Below, piece after piece: positions 1 through 8,231 of a DNA stretch of 64,000 bases. The notes beneath the pieces were generated by a model, which did no database searches, was not told the DNA's origin, and saw only the letters and a list, made by a program, of their open reading frames with translations. Source of the stretch: Chitinophagales bacterium (GTDB lineage: Bacteria > Bacteroidota > Bacteroidia > Chitinophagales > Saprospiraceae). The DNA lies in contig JAAFJT010000001.1 of NCBI GenBank assembly GCA_013298955.1, forward strand, positions 99,303 through 163,302. Reading direction: 5' to 3'. The translations under genes and the position numbers were made by a program. Numbering within the stretch: the first letter of the stretch is position 1; each line of letters begins with the position of its first letter.

Positions 1-1
1 G

Positions 2-250
2 GCGAGTCCGCCGCGCCCAAATATGAAATTTTGGTTGCAAACAGGCACAAATGACGAAACAGAAGACCGAAATAACAATGGAATTATTGACGCAATTGAT
101 GACACCTTAGATTTAATCAATATATTATCGGCAAAAGGATATAAACCGCATGAGGATATTCGCTATACGGAAGTCGAAGGCGGCGAACACAATCCGCAAA
201 CGTGGAAAAAAGTATTGCCTGCTTTTTTAAAATGGGCAGTGAATCCATAA
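2..250 (+). CDS. Putative esterase, alpha/beta hydrolase fold, C-terminal part only
   Basis: The open frame runs in from the left edge, so the N-terminus and nucleophile are outside the window. What remains is the tail typical of the esterase D / enterochelin-esterase-like family: a GTNDETEDRNNNG-type acidic Asn-rich segment, then GGEHNPQTW, which carries the expected catalytic His, and a final WKKVLPAFLKW helix. The family hydrolyses ester bonds; substrate and location cannot be judged from the fragment. The ATG at 23 is inside the conserved region, so it is not taken as the start. A long palindrome follows before metG. Confidence 0.75.
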   Translation, partial: ASPPRPNMKFWLQTGTNDETEDRNNNGIIDAIDDTLDLINILSAKGYKPHEDIRYTEVEGGEHNPQTWKKVLPAFLKWAVNP

Positions 251-276
251 GCTATACTTCACATACGATAGTTTTT

Positions 277-388
277 CGATACAATTGGAACACGGATGAC
301 GCAGATTGGGCGGATTTTCGCGAATTTTTTATTAAAAAAATCCGCGAAAATCCGCCCAATCTGCGTCATCCGCGTTCCAATTGTATCG
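277..388. repeat. Long intergenic palindrome, family A (GGAACnCGGATGACnCGGATT)
   Basis: The left arm starts CGATACAATTGGAACACGG and the right arm ends with its near-perfect reverse complement; arms are about 50 bases around an A/T-only loop. The same half-sequence recurs at 7383, 20377, 29261 and 39775. It fills the gap between the esterase and metG. It could fold as an RNA hairpin or be the footprint of a non-autonomous mobile repeat. Confidence 0.85.
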
Positions 389-434
389 CAATTCATCGTA
401 TATTTGCCCTCTTTTCACCAAAAATTGAATAAAA

Positions 435-2600
435 ATGAAATCACCTAAACGATATTTAGTTACTTCTGCCTTGCCTTATGCGAATGGTCCCCTGCATATT
501 GGGCATTTAGCGGGCGCGTATTTGTCGGCGGATGTGTATGTGCGTTACCTCCGTTTGATGGGCAAAGAAGTGGTCTGGGTTTGTGGTTCGGACGAACATG
601 GTGCGGCGATTACCTTGCGTGCTGCCAAAGAAAATAGCACGCCGCAAGCGATTATTGACAAATATGACCAACTGTTTCGCCAAACGTTTACAGGGATGGG
701 CGTTGATTTTGACATTTTTCACCGCACGTCTTCGCCTTTGCACCATGAGACGACTCAAGAATTTTTCAGAACTTTATTCCGAAAAGGTGAGTTTGTAGAG
801 CAGGAATCCGAACAATATTTTGATGAAGAGGCAAATAAATTTTTAGCAGACCGTTATATCGTTGGCACTTGTCCAAAATGCGCCAATCCAGATGCGTATG
901 GAGACCAATGTGAAAAGTGTGGTTCGACCCTCAGTCCGACGGAATTATTGCCGCCTTTGCGTTCCGCGTACAGCAAAACAACGCCTGTGATGAAAAAAAC
1001 AACGCATTGGTATTTGCCTTTAAACAAATATGAGGCTTGGCTGAAAACGTGGATTGAGACAGGCACTTTGGACGGTAAAAAATTGCATGACCCGACTGAA
1101 TGGAAAGCGCATGTGCTTGGGCAATGCAAATCTTGGCTTGAAGGCGGTTTGCACCCAAGAGCGATGACGCGCGACTTGGATTGGGGGATTGATGTCCCTT
1201 CTGAAATTCCACATTCATCAGGAAAAAAAATATACGTATGGATGGATGCGCCAATTGGTTACGTTTCCGCAACCAAACAATGGGCAATTGACCACAACCA
1301 AGATTGGAAAAAATATTGGCAGGATAAGGATACCGCCTTGATTCATTTTATTGGAAAAGATAATATTGTTTTTCATTGTTTAATTTTTCCCGCAATTTTG
1401 GCGGCACATGGCGATTTTATTTTGCCCAGAAATGTGCCTGCGAATCAATTTTTGAATTTGGAAGGACGTAAAATCTCTACTTCTAAAAATTGGGCGGTTT
1501 GGGTACACGAGTATTTGGAAGATTTTCCAGATAAACAGGATGTGTTGCGGTACAATATGATTAAAAATATGCCCGAAAATCAAGATGCCGAATTTACATG
1601 GAAGCGTTTCCAAGAAAGTAATAATAATGAATTGGTCAACAATTTGGCAAATTTTGTGAATCGAGTGACGGTTTTGACCAACAAATATTTTGAAGGTAAA
1701 GTGCCAGAGGCAAATAAAATAGCGGCAATGGTCTCTGGACGCGGCGGACAAGAAGCAACCACTTTGGAAGCCGAATTGAAAACCATTCACACGTATATGA
1801 CGGCGATTGGGGAGAAAGTGATGCAATATGATTTCAGAGGTGGTTTGCAAATGATGATGGAATTTTCAACTTATGGCAATCAATTTTTGCAATTCAATGA
1901 GCCTTGGCGCAAAATTAAAACGGATGTTGTCGGTACGGCGGCGGTTTTGAATGTAGGTTTGCAAATTGTGGCAGCTTTAAATTTGGCAGTCCGTCCTTTT
2001 TTGCCATTCACATCGGATGCTATGCGTAAAATGTTGAAAATCAATCCAATCACACGCGGCGAAGGCGAATGGGCAACCCTTTTGAAAACGTTGTCGAAAG
2101 GCAAAGTCTTATTGGAAACGGGTCATATGATTGGTGAACCCGTGCATTTATTTTCGCGGATTCCAGATGAAGTGATTGCGGCACAAGTCCAAAAATTGGA
2201 GGATTCTCAACGAGAAACCCTTGCAACGCCTGCGCCTGAAATGCCGAAACCGATTGAATATAAGCCTTTGAATCAAACGATTACGTATGAAGATTTTGCA
2301 AAATTAGATATTCGCACAGGCACGATTTTGGAAGCGGAGCGCGTTCCCAAAACGGATAAATTATTGAAATTGACCATTGATTTAGGTTTTGAAAAACGCA
2401 CCATTGTCTCGGGTATCGCGGAACATTTCGACCCTAAAAATTTGATTCAACAACGCGTGCTTGTCGTAGCGAATCTCGCGCCGCGCAAGATGAAAGGCAT
2501 TGAATCTCAAGGCATGATCTTGTCGGCAGAAAACGATTTGGGCAAATTAGGATTGGTTGGCACGACCGATATTTTTGGAAATGGATTTATTGTAAAATAA
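435..2600 (+). CDS. metG: Methionine--tRNA ligase
   Basis: Charges tRNA-Met with methionine in the cytoplasm. The class I signature HIGH is at residues 21-24 and the KMSKS-type loop reads KISTSK at 346-351. A zinc knuckle with CPKC and CEKC pairs begins at Cys146. The catalytic core and anticodon-binding helical domain are followed by a C-terminal EMAP-like tRNA-binding domain (about 616-721), seen in EDFAKLDIRTGTI and PRKMKGIESQGM. At 721 residues it is full length for the EMAP-containing form. The ATG at 435 leaves six residues before the first conserved strand, as expected. It is transcribed alone, with palindromes on both sides. Confidence 0.97.
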   Translation: MKSPKRYLVTSALPYANGPLHIGHLAGAYLSADVYVRYLRLMGKEVVWVCGSDEHGAAITLRAAKENSTPQAIIDKYDQLFRQTFTGMGVDFDIFHRTSSPLHHETTQEFFRTLFRKGEFVEQESEQYFDEEANKFLADRYIVGTCPKCANPDAYGDQCEKCGSTLSPTELLPPLRSAYSKTTPVMKKTTHWYLPLNKYEAWLKTWIETGTLDGKKLHDPTEWKAHVLGQCKSWLEGGLHPRAMTRDLDWGIDVPSEIPHSSGKKIYVWMDAPIGYVSATKQWAIDHNQDWKKYWQDKDTALIHFIGKDNIVFHCLIFPAILAAHGDFILPRNVPANQFLNLEGRKISTSKNWAVWVHEYLEDFPDKQDVLRYNMIKNMPENQDAEFTWKRFQESNNNELVNNLANFVNRVTVLTNKYFEGKVPEANKIAAMVSGRGGQEATTLEAELKTIHTYMTAIGEKVMQYDFRGGLQMMMEFSTYGNQFLQFNEPWRKIKTDVVGTAAVLNVGLQIVAALNLAVRPFLPFTSDAMRKMLKINPITRGEGEWATLLKTLSKGKVLLETGHMIGEPVHLFSRIPDEVIAAQVQKLEDSQRETLATPAPEMPKPIEYKPLNQTITYEDFAKLDIRTGTILEAERVPKTDKLLKLTIDLGFEKRTIVSGIAEHFDPKNLIQQRVLVVANLAPRKMKGIESQGMILSAENDLGKLGLVGTTDIFGNGFIVK

Positions 2601-2672
2601 TATTTGTGTGATACGAAGTAGTTGAAGTAAAAGAATTGACAAAAATGCTCTGTCCCTTACCCACAAATAGAT

Positions 2673-2760
2673 TTGCGCCACAAATTTCGTAAATTTTTCA
2701 AATTTACGAAATTTGTGGTGCAAATTTCGTAAATTTTTCAAATTTACGAAATTTTAGGTG
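2673..2760. repeat. Intergenic palindrome, family C (AAATTTCGTAAATTT), two units
   Basis: Two consecutive inverted repeats of CAAATTTCGTAAATTT around TTC sit between the convergent metG and amidase genes. The same unit, including its GCGCCACAAA and CACCTAAAA flanks, occurs twice at 13257-13374. It may serve as a bidirectional terminator, but its spread to a divergent gap argues for a repeat element. Confidence 0.8.
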
Positions 2761-2785
2761 CATATTTTGGGTAATAACCATAAAT

Positions 2786-3583
2786 TTATTTAATAATAAA
2801 TTTGTATATATCTTGTCCATCCAGAAACCGAAATTCTTGTCTAAAGTTGAATAAGTCTTTGTAGTCTAAGGTATGGGTTGCCACATCACATTCGTCCGCT
2901 TTACAATATAATACTGTGCCAGAATAATCAATCACCATCGTCTCACCCGAGTACTCAATCTGGTTGCCATCCACCCCGATTCGGTTCACAGCAACCACAT
3001 AACATTGATTTTCAATAGCTCGCGCAATCAACAAAGACCGCCAAGCATGCATCCTGCTCTTGGGCCAATTGGCAACATATATCAAAACATCATAACTTGC
3101 TGCCATGCCCAAGTATTTAAAATTGCGACTCCAAACAGGAAAGCGCAAGTCGTAACAAATTTGAGGGCAAAAAAGCCAATTCCGCCAATGCGCATAAAGC
3201 AATCGCTTTCCGGGCGTATAAATGTAGGATTCGCCCGCATGCTCGAACAAATGCCGCTTGTCATATTGACTGGATTTGCCGTCTGGCTCAACCCACACGA
3301 ATCGGTTAAAATCCTCCTTTTGCTCCCGACAAATATAGCTCCCTGCAATAACAGCATTAAGCCGTTCTGCCTGTTGACGCATCCATTGATACGTTACGTC
3401 TTTGGGTTTTTCTTTCATCGATTTGGGTTCCATCGTGAACCCAGTGGTAAACATTTCAGGAAAAATGACCAAATCTGTCGAATTGGGTTCGATATTTTCC
3501 AAAAGTTTTGTGTATGTTTTAAGATTTTCGGCTTTTTTATGCCAAACGATATCCGTTTGAACTGTCGTGATTCTGATTTGCAT
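2786..3583 (-). CDS. Carbon-nitrogen hydrolase, omega-amidase (YafV/Nit2) type
   Basis: A nitrilase-superfamily amidase of 265 residues. The Glu-Lys-Cys triad is visible: Glu43 in FPEMFTTGF, Lys109 in YDKRHLF and Cys143 in QICYDLRFP. The RHLFEHAGE context after the Lys and the length match omega-amidases, which hydrolyse alpha-ketoglutaramate or ketosuccinamate to the keto acid and ammonia. No signal peptide is seen, so it should be cytosolic. It is divergent from recX. The superfamily is certain; the exact substrate is inferred from the closest subfamily. Confidence 0.88.
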   Translation of the reverse strand: MQIRITTVQTDIVWHKKAENLKTYTKLLENIEPNSTDLVIFPEMFTTGFTMEPKSMKEKPKDVTYQWMRQQAERLNAVIAGSYICREQKEDFNRFVWVEPDGKSSQYDKRHLFEHAGESYIYTPGKRLLYAHWRNWLFCPQICYDLRFPVWSRNFKYLGMAASYDVLIYVANWPKSRMHAWRSLLIARAIENQCYVVAVNRIGVDGNQIEYSGETMVIDYSGTVLYCKADECDVATHTLDYKDLFNFRQEFRFLDGQDIYKFIIK

Positions 3584-3723
3584 TACAGTATTGTGAAATT
3601 GGATATTTAGAATATCTTTTTGTGATTTTAAATAACAACTTGCAAATATATAGTATTATGCTGATATATGAAAGAATAATTTACAAAAAGTGACTTTTTT
3701 AGGCTTTTATTGAAAAAATTTCT

Positions 3724-3731
3724 TAGTTTTG
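3724..3731 (+). promoter_or_regulatory. Possible -7 box (TAGTTTTG) for recX
   Basis: It matches the Bacteroidota TAnnTTTG consensus 36 bases before the recX start. I see no convincing -33 TTTG at the right spacing, so confidence is modest. Confidence 0.4.
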
Positions 3732-3767
3732 CCTTGAAAATGAGTTAAAACTAAATCTTCAAAAAAA

Positions 3768-4244
3768 TTGGAAAAACGTAAAAAAGAATTATCAGCAGCC
3801 GTCTTATTGCAAAAATTGCAATCTTATTGTGCGTACCAAGAGCGTTGTTTGCAGGAAGTAAACACTAAATTTTTTGATTTGGGAATCAATGACCCCGATT
3901 TACAAGACCAAATCATCGAATCACTCGTTGAAAATAATTTCTTGAATGAGGAACGATTTGCTATCGCCTTTGCAGGGGGCAAGTTTCGCGTCAAACAGTG
4001 GGGCAAGATACGTATTTTTCAGGAATTAAAGAGCAAACATATCAGCGAAAAAAATATAAATCTTGCGTTAAAAGAAATTGATGCCACTGCGTATCAAGCA
4101 ACCTTCAACCGTTTATTTGAACAAAAGCAGCAGGATTATGAGGATACGAGGCAAGGAAAGGCTCAGTTTGCCAATTTTCTTTTACGAAAAGGCTTTGAGC
4201 CAACTTTAATTTGGAATAAAATTCGTTTGGACGAAGATTCATAA
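3768..4244 (+). CDS. recX: Regulatory protein RecX
   Basis: A small helical protein (158 residues) of the RecX family, which binds RecA filaments and inhibits recombinase activity. The three-helix repeats show in CAYQERCLQEV, in LVENNFLNEERFAIAFAGGK and in the C-terminal KAQFANFLLRKGFEPTLIW. The start is a TTG at 3768; the only nearby ATG (3740) runs straight into a stop, so the TTG is preferred. No recA is in the window. It precedes a DCC-family gene on the same strand by 21 bases, so the two may be co-transcribed. Confidence 0.88.
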   Translation: MEKRKKELSAAVLLQKLQSYCAYQERCLQEVNTKFFDLGINDPDLQDQIIESLVENNFLNEERFAIAFAGGKFRVKQWGKIRIFQELKSKHISEKNINLALKEIDATAYQATFNRLFEQKQQDYEDTRQGKAQFANFLLRKGFEPTLIWNKIRLDEDS

Positions 4245-4265
4245 TATATAAATTCATTTTGCAAC

Positions 4266-4676
4266 ATGAGCAATTCCGATTTAGAAGCGATTATTTTATT
4301 TGACGGGGTGTGCAATTTATGCGACACGTTTGTACAGTTTATTTTAAAAAAAGATAAAAAAGCACATTTCCGATTTGCCGCCTTGCAATCAGAAGCTGGT
4401 GCGTTGATATTAAAACAATTTGGATTATCTTCGACAGAATATAATTCAGTGATTTTGGTAGAGTCGGGTAAGGTTTATCAAAAATCGGCGGCAGCTTTGC
4501 GCATTTTGAAAGGGCTTGGAGGCGTGTGGGCGTTGTTTTATGCGTTTATCGGAGTGCCGAGACCGATTCGAGACGCTATATACGACTGGGTCGCTCGAAA
4601 TCGATACCGATTTTTTGGTAAAAAAGCGGAATGTATGCTGCCAACCCCAGAAATTCGCGCTCGGTTTCTAAAATAG
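4266..4676 (+). CDS. DCC-family thiol-disulfide oxidoreductase (DUF393, YuxK-like)
   Basis: A thioredoxin-like protein of 136 residues with the name-giving motif FDGVCNLCDTFVQF near the N-terminus, where the two Cys are separated by two residues. The family is predicted to act as a redox protein but has no well-defined substrate. The central GVWALFYAFIGVPRPIRDAIYDW segment and the Arg-rich YDWVARNRYRFFG ending are typical. It lies just downstream of recX and upstream of a family B palindrome. Identification is strong; the biological role is unknown. Confidence 0.9.
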   Translation: MSNSDLEAIILFDGVCNLCDTFVQFILKKDKKAHFRFAALQSEAGALILKQFGLSSTEYNSVILVESGKVYQKSAAALRILKGLGGVWALFYAFIGVPRPIRDAIYDWVARNRYRFFGKKAECMLPTPEIRARFLK

Positions 4677-4719
4677 TCTTTAATTTGCATTTGGTAATCA
4701 ATAATTTAAATTAAGGTTT

Positions 4720-4800
4720 GAATTAGGATTTTTGGGATTTTTAAGATTCAATTAGGATTTATCCTAATTGAATCTTAAAAAATCCCAAAAATCCTAATTC
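4720..4800. repeat. Intergenic palindrome, family B (GAATTAGGATTTTTGGGATTT)
   Basis: A nearly perfect inverted repeat with arms of about 39 bases beginning GAATTAGGATTTTTGGGA and ending with the mirror image. It lies between the DCC gene and dut on the same strand. Relatives at 11271, 16148, 19117, 37276 and 49382 share the TAGGAT/ATCCTA ends but differ inside. Confidence 0.85.
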
Positions 4801-4825
4801 AGACCATAGGTCGTCATTTATAAAA

Positions 4826-5260
4826 ATGAAAGTTAAAATCATCAATCGCTCCGCCTACGCGCTGCCGCGTTATCAGACAGAGGGTGCTGCGGGCATGGAT
4901 TTACGCGCAGTGTTGGCAGAGCCAATACAACTCCTTCCTTTACAACGTTTTATGATTCCAACAGGGATTTTTATGGAGTTGCCAATTGGGTATGAAGCGC
5001 AGGTACGCCCGCGCAGTGGGCTTGCTGCCAAAAAAGGATTGACCTGTTTAAACACTCCCGGCACGATTGATTCCGATTATCGGGGCGAAATCCATGTCAT
5101 TTTGGTCAATGTCTCCTCCGAACCACAAACAATTGAACCGGGAGAACGGGTTGCCCAAATCGTAATTGCCCGTTATGAACGCATTACTTGGCTGGAAACC
5201 AATGAGTTATCTACAACCGATAGAGGCGCGGGTGGTTTTGGCAGTACTGGTTTACAGTAG
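4826..5260 (+). CDS. dut: dUTP diphosphatase (dUTPase)
   Basis: A trimeric dUTPase of 144 residues that hydrolyses dUTP to dUMP and pyrophosphate, keeping uracil out of DNA and feeding dTMP synthesis. The five conserved motifs can be followed: [38 protein letters not shown] and [10 protein letters not shown] at the C-terminus (the P-loop-like motif 5). Length is normal. It is 29 bases upstream of a sugar-nucleotide transferase on the same strand, so the pair probably forms an operon. Confidence 0.97.
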   Translation: MKVKIINRSAYALPRYQTEGAAGMDLRAVLAEPIQLLPLQRFMIPTGIFMELPIGYEAQVRPRSGLAAKKGLTCLNTPGTIDSDYRGEIHVILVNVSSEPQTIEPGERVAQIVIARYERITWLETNELSTTDRGAGGFGSTGLQ

Positions 5261-5289
5261 GATATTTTTTTAAACAAAACAGCTCTTTT

Positions 5290-6294
5290 ATGAAAATCAT
5301 TATTCCCATGGCGGGCAAAGGTTCCCGATTGCGCCCGCATACCTTGACTGTACCGAAACCTTTAATATGTGTAGCAGGGAAACCGATTGTGCAACGCTTG
5401 GTGGAAGATTTGGCAGGCGCGTATCAAGGAAAAATTGAAGAAGTTGCCTTCATTACAGGTGAATTTGGGGCAACCGTTGAAAACAATTTGATTCAAATTG
5501 CGGCTTCCATTGGGGCAAAAGGCGTGATTTACAAACAAGATGTGCCGCTTGGCATTGCGCACGCGATTGGCTGTGCTGCGCCAAGTCTTACTGGAAATTG
5601 TATTATAGCTTTTGCTGATACGTTATTTCAAGCGAATTTCCGTTTCAATGCTAATGAAGATGGCATTATTTGGACGCAGCGCGTAGAAGACCCTTCTGCA
5701 TTTGGCGTTGTTAAAATTGATATGCGAAATATTATTACAGATTTTGTCGAAAAACCAAAATATTTTGTCAGTAATTTAGCGATTGTTGGCATTTATTATT
5801 TTAAAAGCGGCGAATACTTGCAACAACAAATTGATTATTTGATTCAAAACGACATCAAATTACGAGGTGAATATCAGTTGACAAGCGTGTTGGAAAACAT
5901 GAAAAATGCAGGTACGAAATTCCGAACCGCTATCATCGAAGAATGGATTGATTGTGGCAATAAAGAAGCAGTGGTGCATGCCAATCAACGAATGTTAGAC
6001 ATTAAAAACCATGAAAAATTGGTCATGCCTTCTGCTAAAATAAAACATTCTGTGGTAATTCCACCTTGTTTTATTGGGGAAAATGCGGTGATTGAAAATT
6101 CGATTATTGGTCCCTATGTTTCGATTGGAAATAATACAACCGTAAAAAATAGTGTCGTGACGAATAGTGTGGTGGGCGAGGAAACCCTGATACAAGATTC
6201 TAATTTGAGCAATAGTATGATTGGCAATTATGTTGAATATGTAGGGCGAAAATCGGAATTAAGTATTAGCGATTATTCTAAATTTAACTCTTAA
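5290..6294 (+). CDS. Sugar-phosphate nucleotidyltransferase with left-handed beta-helix tail
   Basis: A 334-residue enzyme of the NTP-transferase family. The pyrophosphorylase signature GKGSRLRPHTLTVPKPL is at residues 9-25, and the Mg/sugar-binding region FVEKPK follows mid-protein. The C-terminus has hexapeptide-like repeats (VVIPPCFIGENAVIENSIIGPYV). Such proteins make NDP-sugars, for example dTDP-glucose or GDP-mannose, for polysaccharide synthesis; the base and sugar are not certain. A close paralogue lies at 44288-45283. It is probably co-transcribed with dut. Confidence 0.85.
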   Translation: MKIIIPMAGKGSRLRPHTLTVPKPLICVAGKPIVQRLVEDLAGAYQGKIEEVAFITGEFGATVENNLIQIAASIGAKGVIYKQDVPLGIAHAIGCAAPSLTGNCIIAFADTLFQANFRFNANEDGIIWTQRVEDPSAFGVVKIDMRNIITDFVEKPKYFVSNLAIVGIYYFKSGEYLQQQIDYLIQNDIKLRGEYQLTSVLENMKNAGTKFRTAIIEEWIDCGNKEAVVHANQRMLDIKNHEKLVMPSAKIKHSVVIPPCFIGENAVIENSIIGPYVSIGNNTTVKNSVVTNSVVGEETLIQDSNLSNSMIGNYVEYVGRKSELSISDYSKFNS

Positions 6295-6304
6295 AATAAG
6301 AAAA

Positions 6305-6366
6305 CTTCGTAGTCGGGAAATAAATTTCTCGACTACAAAGCCATCAAATTTCGTAGTCGGGAAATT
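6305..6366. repeat. Hairpin plus a third arm (TTCGTAGTCGGGAAAT)
   Basis: The segment 6305-6340 is an inverted repeat of CTTCGTAGTCGGGAAAT, and the left arm is repeated once more at 6349-6366. With three copies of the arm, alternative pairings are possible. It directly precedes the fic gene. Confidence 0.7.
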
Positions 6367-6397
6367 TATCAAGCAATTGCTATTATGCACCATTCCA

Positions 6398-7168
6398 ATG
6401 AAATTAAAAATTATCTCGTCTGCACTCTTGGCAGATTACAAAAAGCAAGCGCGCCCAGATGCCGAGCAAATTTTCCATCATTTAGTGGATAGCTCTTTAT
6501 CTGCGGATACATTTAGTTTTTACACCTCTGTATCTGCGGTTTTTTCTTCTAAAATCGAAGGTGAAAATATTGAATTAGATTCTTATATCAAGCATAAAAA
6601 ATTGGGTATCAAATTTTTAGCAGATTATACCCGCAAAATTGATGACCTTTATGCAGCTTATGCTTTTGCCCAAAAATATCCTTTAAATCCAAAAAATCTT
6701 TCAAAAGCCCATCAATTTATCACCAAAAACATCCTTGTCGTTTCGCAACGTGGTAAAATACGAACGAGTAACATGTTTGTTATTACAGATGATGGACGGC
6801 TCGAATATGTTGCAGTGACACCCGAACAGGTTAAAATGGAATTAAAAAAATTACAGGATGATATTAAGCAGTTGATAATCAATGATTTAAGCTTTCAAGA
6901 AACGTGTTTTTTTGCCTCCATGATACACCTTGTTTTTTTGAAAATCCATCCTTTTGATGATGGAAATGGACGTACAGCCCGTTTATTAGAAAAATGGTTT
7001 TTGGCAGAAAAATTGGGTTCTCAGGCTTGGTTTGTGCAGTCCGAGAAATATTATTATCAGCAACATCGGACTTATTATAACCATATTAGGCGATTGGGTT
7101 TAGAATATGCAACCTTGGATTATGGGCAAGCGATGCCTTTTTTGCAACTGTTGCCGCAATCTTTTTAG
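6398..7168 (+). CDS. Fic family protein (predicted AMP transferase), class II inhibitory motif
   Basis: A Fic-domain protein of about 256 residues. The active-site loop HPFDDGNGR is at residues 184-192, matching the HxFx(D/E)GNGR consensus of enzymes that transfer AMP from ATP to a hydroxyl side chain of a target protein. Residues 50-55 read SSKIEG, fitting the [S/T]xxxE[G/N] inhibitory helix placed N-terminal to the Fic core (class II), so the enzyme is expected to be self-inhibited. A TTG at 6377 would add seven residues; the ATG at 6398 looks better. It stands alone, without an antitoxin gene. The target is unknown. Confidence 0.9.
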   Translation: MKLKIISSALLADYKKQARPDAEQIFHHLVDSSLSADTFSFYTSVSAVFSSKIEGENIELDSYIKHKKLGIKFLADYTRKIDDLYAAYAFAQKYPLNPKNLSKAHQFITKNILVVSQRGKIRTSNMFVITDDGRLEYVAVTPEQVKMELKKLQDDIKQLIINDLSFQETCFFASMIHLVFLKIHPFDDGNGRTARLLEKWFLAEKLGSQAWFVQSEKYYYQQHRTYYNHIRRLGLEYATLDYGQAMPFLQLLPQSF

Positions 7169-7222
7169 CAAGATTACAGCAAGAAATAGTTGAGTTGAAA
7201 TAAGCTATCAAAATGTAATTCA

Positions 7223-7233
7223 TTGATAATCAA
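7223..7233. repeat. TTGATAATCAA palindrome
   Basis: A perfect 11-base palindrome 18 bases before a GGTTGCAACC hairpin. The same palindrome (A or T centre) accompanies hairpins at 17325, 41626 and 45364. Confidence 0.6.
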
Positions 7234-7250
7234 TTTATTAATATCGAATA

Positions 7251-7319
7251 AAGGTCGGCGAGGTTGCAACCTCGCCGACCTTTTAGATAGAATCAAGGTT
7301 GCAACCTCGCCGACCTTTT
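7251..7319. repeat. Hairpin AAGGTCGGCGAGGTTGC plus a second partial copy
   Basis: The segment 7251-7283 is a perfect 33-base inverted repeat centred on TTGCAA, and 7296-7319 repeats its second half. It lies in the 337-base gap between the convergent fic and secreted-protein genes and could terminate both. Confidence 0.75.
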
Positions 7320-7382
7320 GGATCGCTTCTTTCAATTGAACTGCTTATATACTTCGGGAGTTTCAAAACCTAAGCAAAATCA

Positions 7383-7464
7383 AAAAAAATCCGTGCAAAT
7401 CAGCCCAATCCGCGTCATCCGTGTTTCCATTGTATCCCAAAACCACCCGACGCAAAGTATAAAT
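7383..7464. repeat. Half copy of family A plus the ACCCGACGCAAAGTATAAA segment
   Basis: The right half of family A (AATCCGTGCAAAT through CGCGTCATCCGTGTTTCC) occurs without its left arm. It is followed by CACCCGACGCAAAGTATAAA, the same order as in the right arm of the large palindrome at 20322-20562. This looks like a remnant of that composite element. Confidence 0.75.
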
Positions 7465-7505
7465 AGGTATATCTTAATTCCTAATTAAAACAAAATTTCA
7501 ATATA

Positions 7506-8090
7506 TTATTTGGAATTACTCCATGACCAACCAAATTTTAATTTGGCTTCTACAAACGCACCCGAAAAATCGGTATCATTGAAATTGGCTAATTTACTGC
7601 CTGTCACAAACCGATACCCTCCATTCACAGACACATGACACCACCGCATCACATTCGCCTCCGCGCCAATCGTCGGTTCAATCGTGAAAACTTTGTCGGT
7701 AGAACCATCATTCAACTTCAAGGTAGCACGAGAAGCGACCAATGTTAAATTTGGATGGATGGCTTTCTCAGGATGGAGCGCGTAACTAACCAACAAACCA
7801 TTGGATTTTAAATTAAACCGATTCGTGGTATTATTTTTATTGTTTAAGCGTTCATCATTGATATTGTAATGATTACCGCCAATGAGCAAGGATTTTCCAA
7901 ATTCAAATCCCCAAAAACCGCCTTGATACGTGCCGTATTGCTCTCCGAAATTCGAGCCGTAATAATTCGTACCTGCCCAGAAGCCACTCAAGCCGCCTGC
8001 ATTTTTGAAAATAGTTTGTTCGCGTTGCGCAAACAAATGGTTGGTTAAAAAAAGCGCGACCATAGCGGTCAAAAGTCCAATTTTTTGCAT
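7506..8090 (-). CDS. Hypothetical secreted protein, probable outer-membrane beta-barrel
   Basis: 194 residues with a clear signal peptide (MQKIGLLTAMVALFLTN, predicted cleavage after LFAQ). The mature part is rich in Gly, Asn, Tyr and Phe with alternating hydrophobic strands (GGFWGFEFGKSLLIGG, VSVNGGYRFVTG, AFVEAKLKFGWSW) and ends in aromatic residues, as in small outer-membrane barrels. I do not recognise a family. It is monocistronic and lies downstream of ypdA on the same strand with a 141-base gap. Confidence 0.7.
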   Translation of the reverse strand: MQKIGLLTAMVALFLTNHLFAQREQTIFKNAGGLSGFWAGTNYYGSNFGEQYGTYQGGFWGFEFGKSLLIGGNHYNINDERLNNKNNTTNRFNLKSNGLLVSYALHPEKAIHPNLTLVASRATLKLNDGSTDKVFTIEPTIGAEANVMRWCHVSVNGGYRFVTGSKLANFNDTDFSGAFVEAKLKFGWSWSNSK

Positions 8091-8231
8091 GGTTCAAATC
8101 TTTTAAAGTTTAAAATGAAATTTCGTTATTGACTGAATGAGGATTCAAAGTTCAGCAAAAAGACGATTCTATGCTTGATTTGTTACGGATTTGCAGGTCA
8201 AAGCCTTCTTTTTTAACGTTTTTTAACCTTG

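Noticed and set aside
202..432. 76-codon frame before metG
   Set aside because: Its frame is the translation of the family A palindrome and overlaps the end of the esterase; no coding signature.
2673..2760. Possible CRISPR-like array
   Set aside because: Only two units, no spacers of uniform length and no cas genes; it is an inverted-repeat family.
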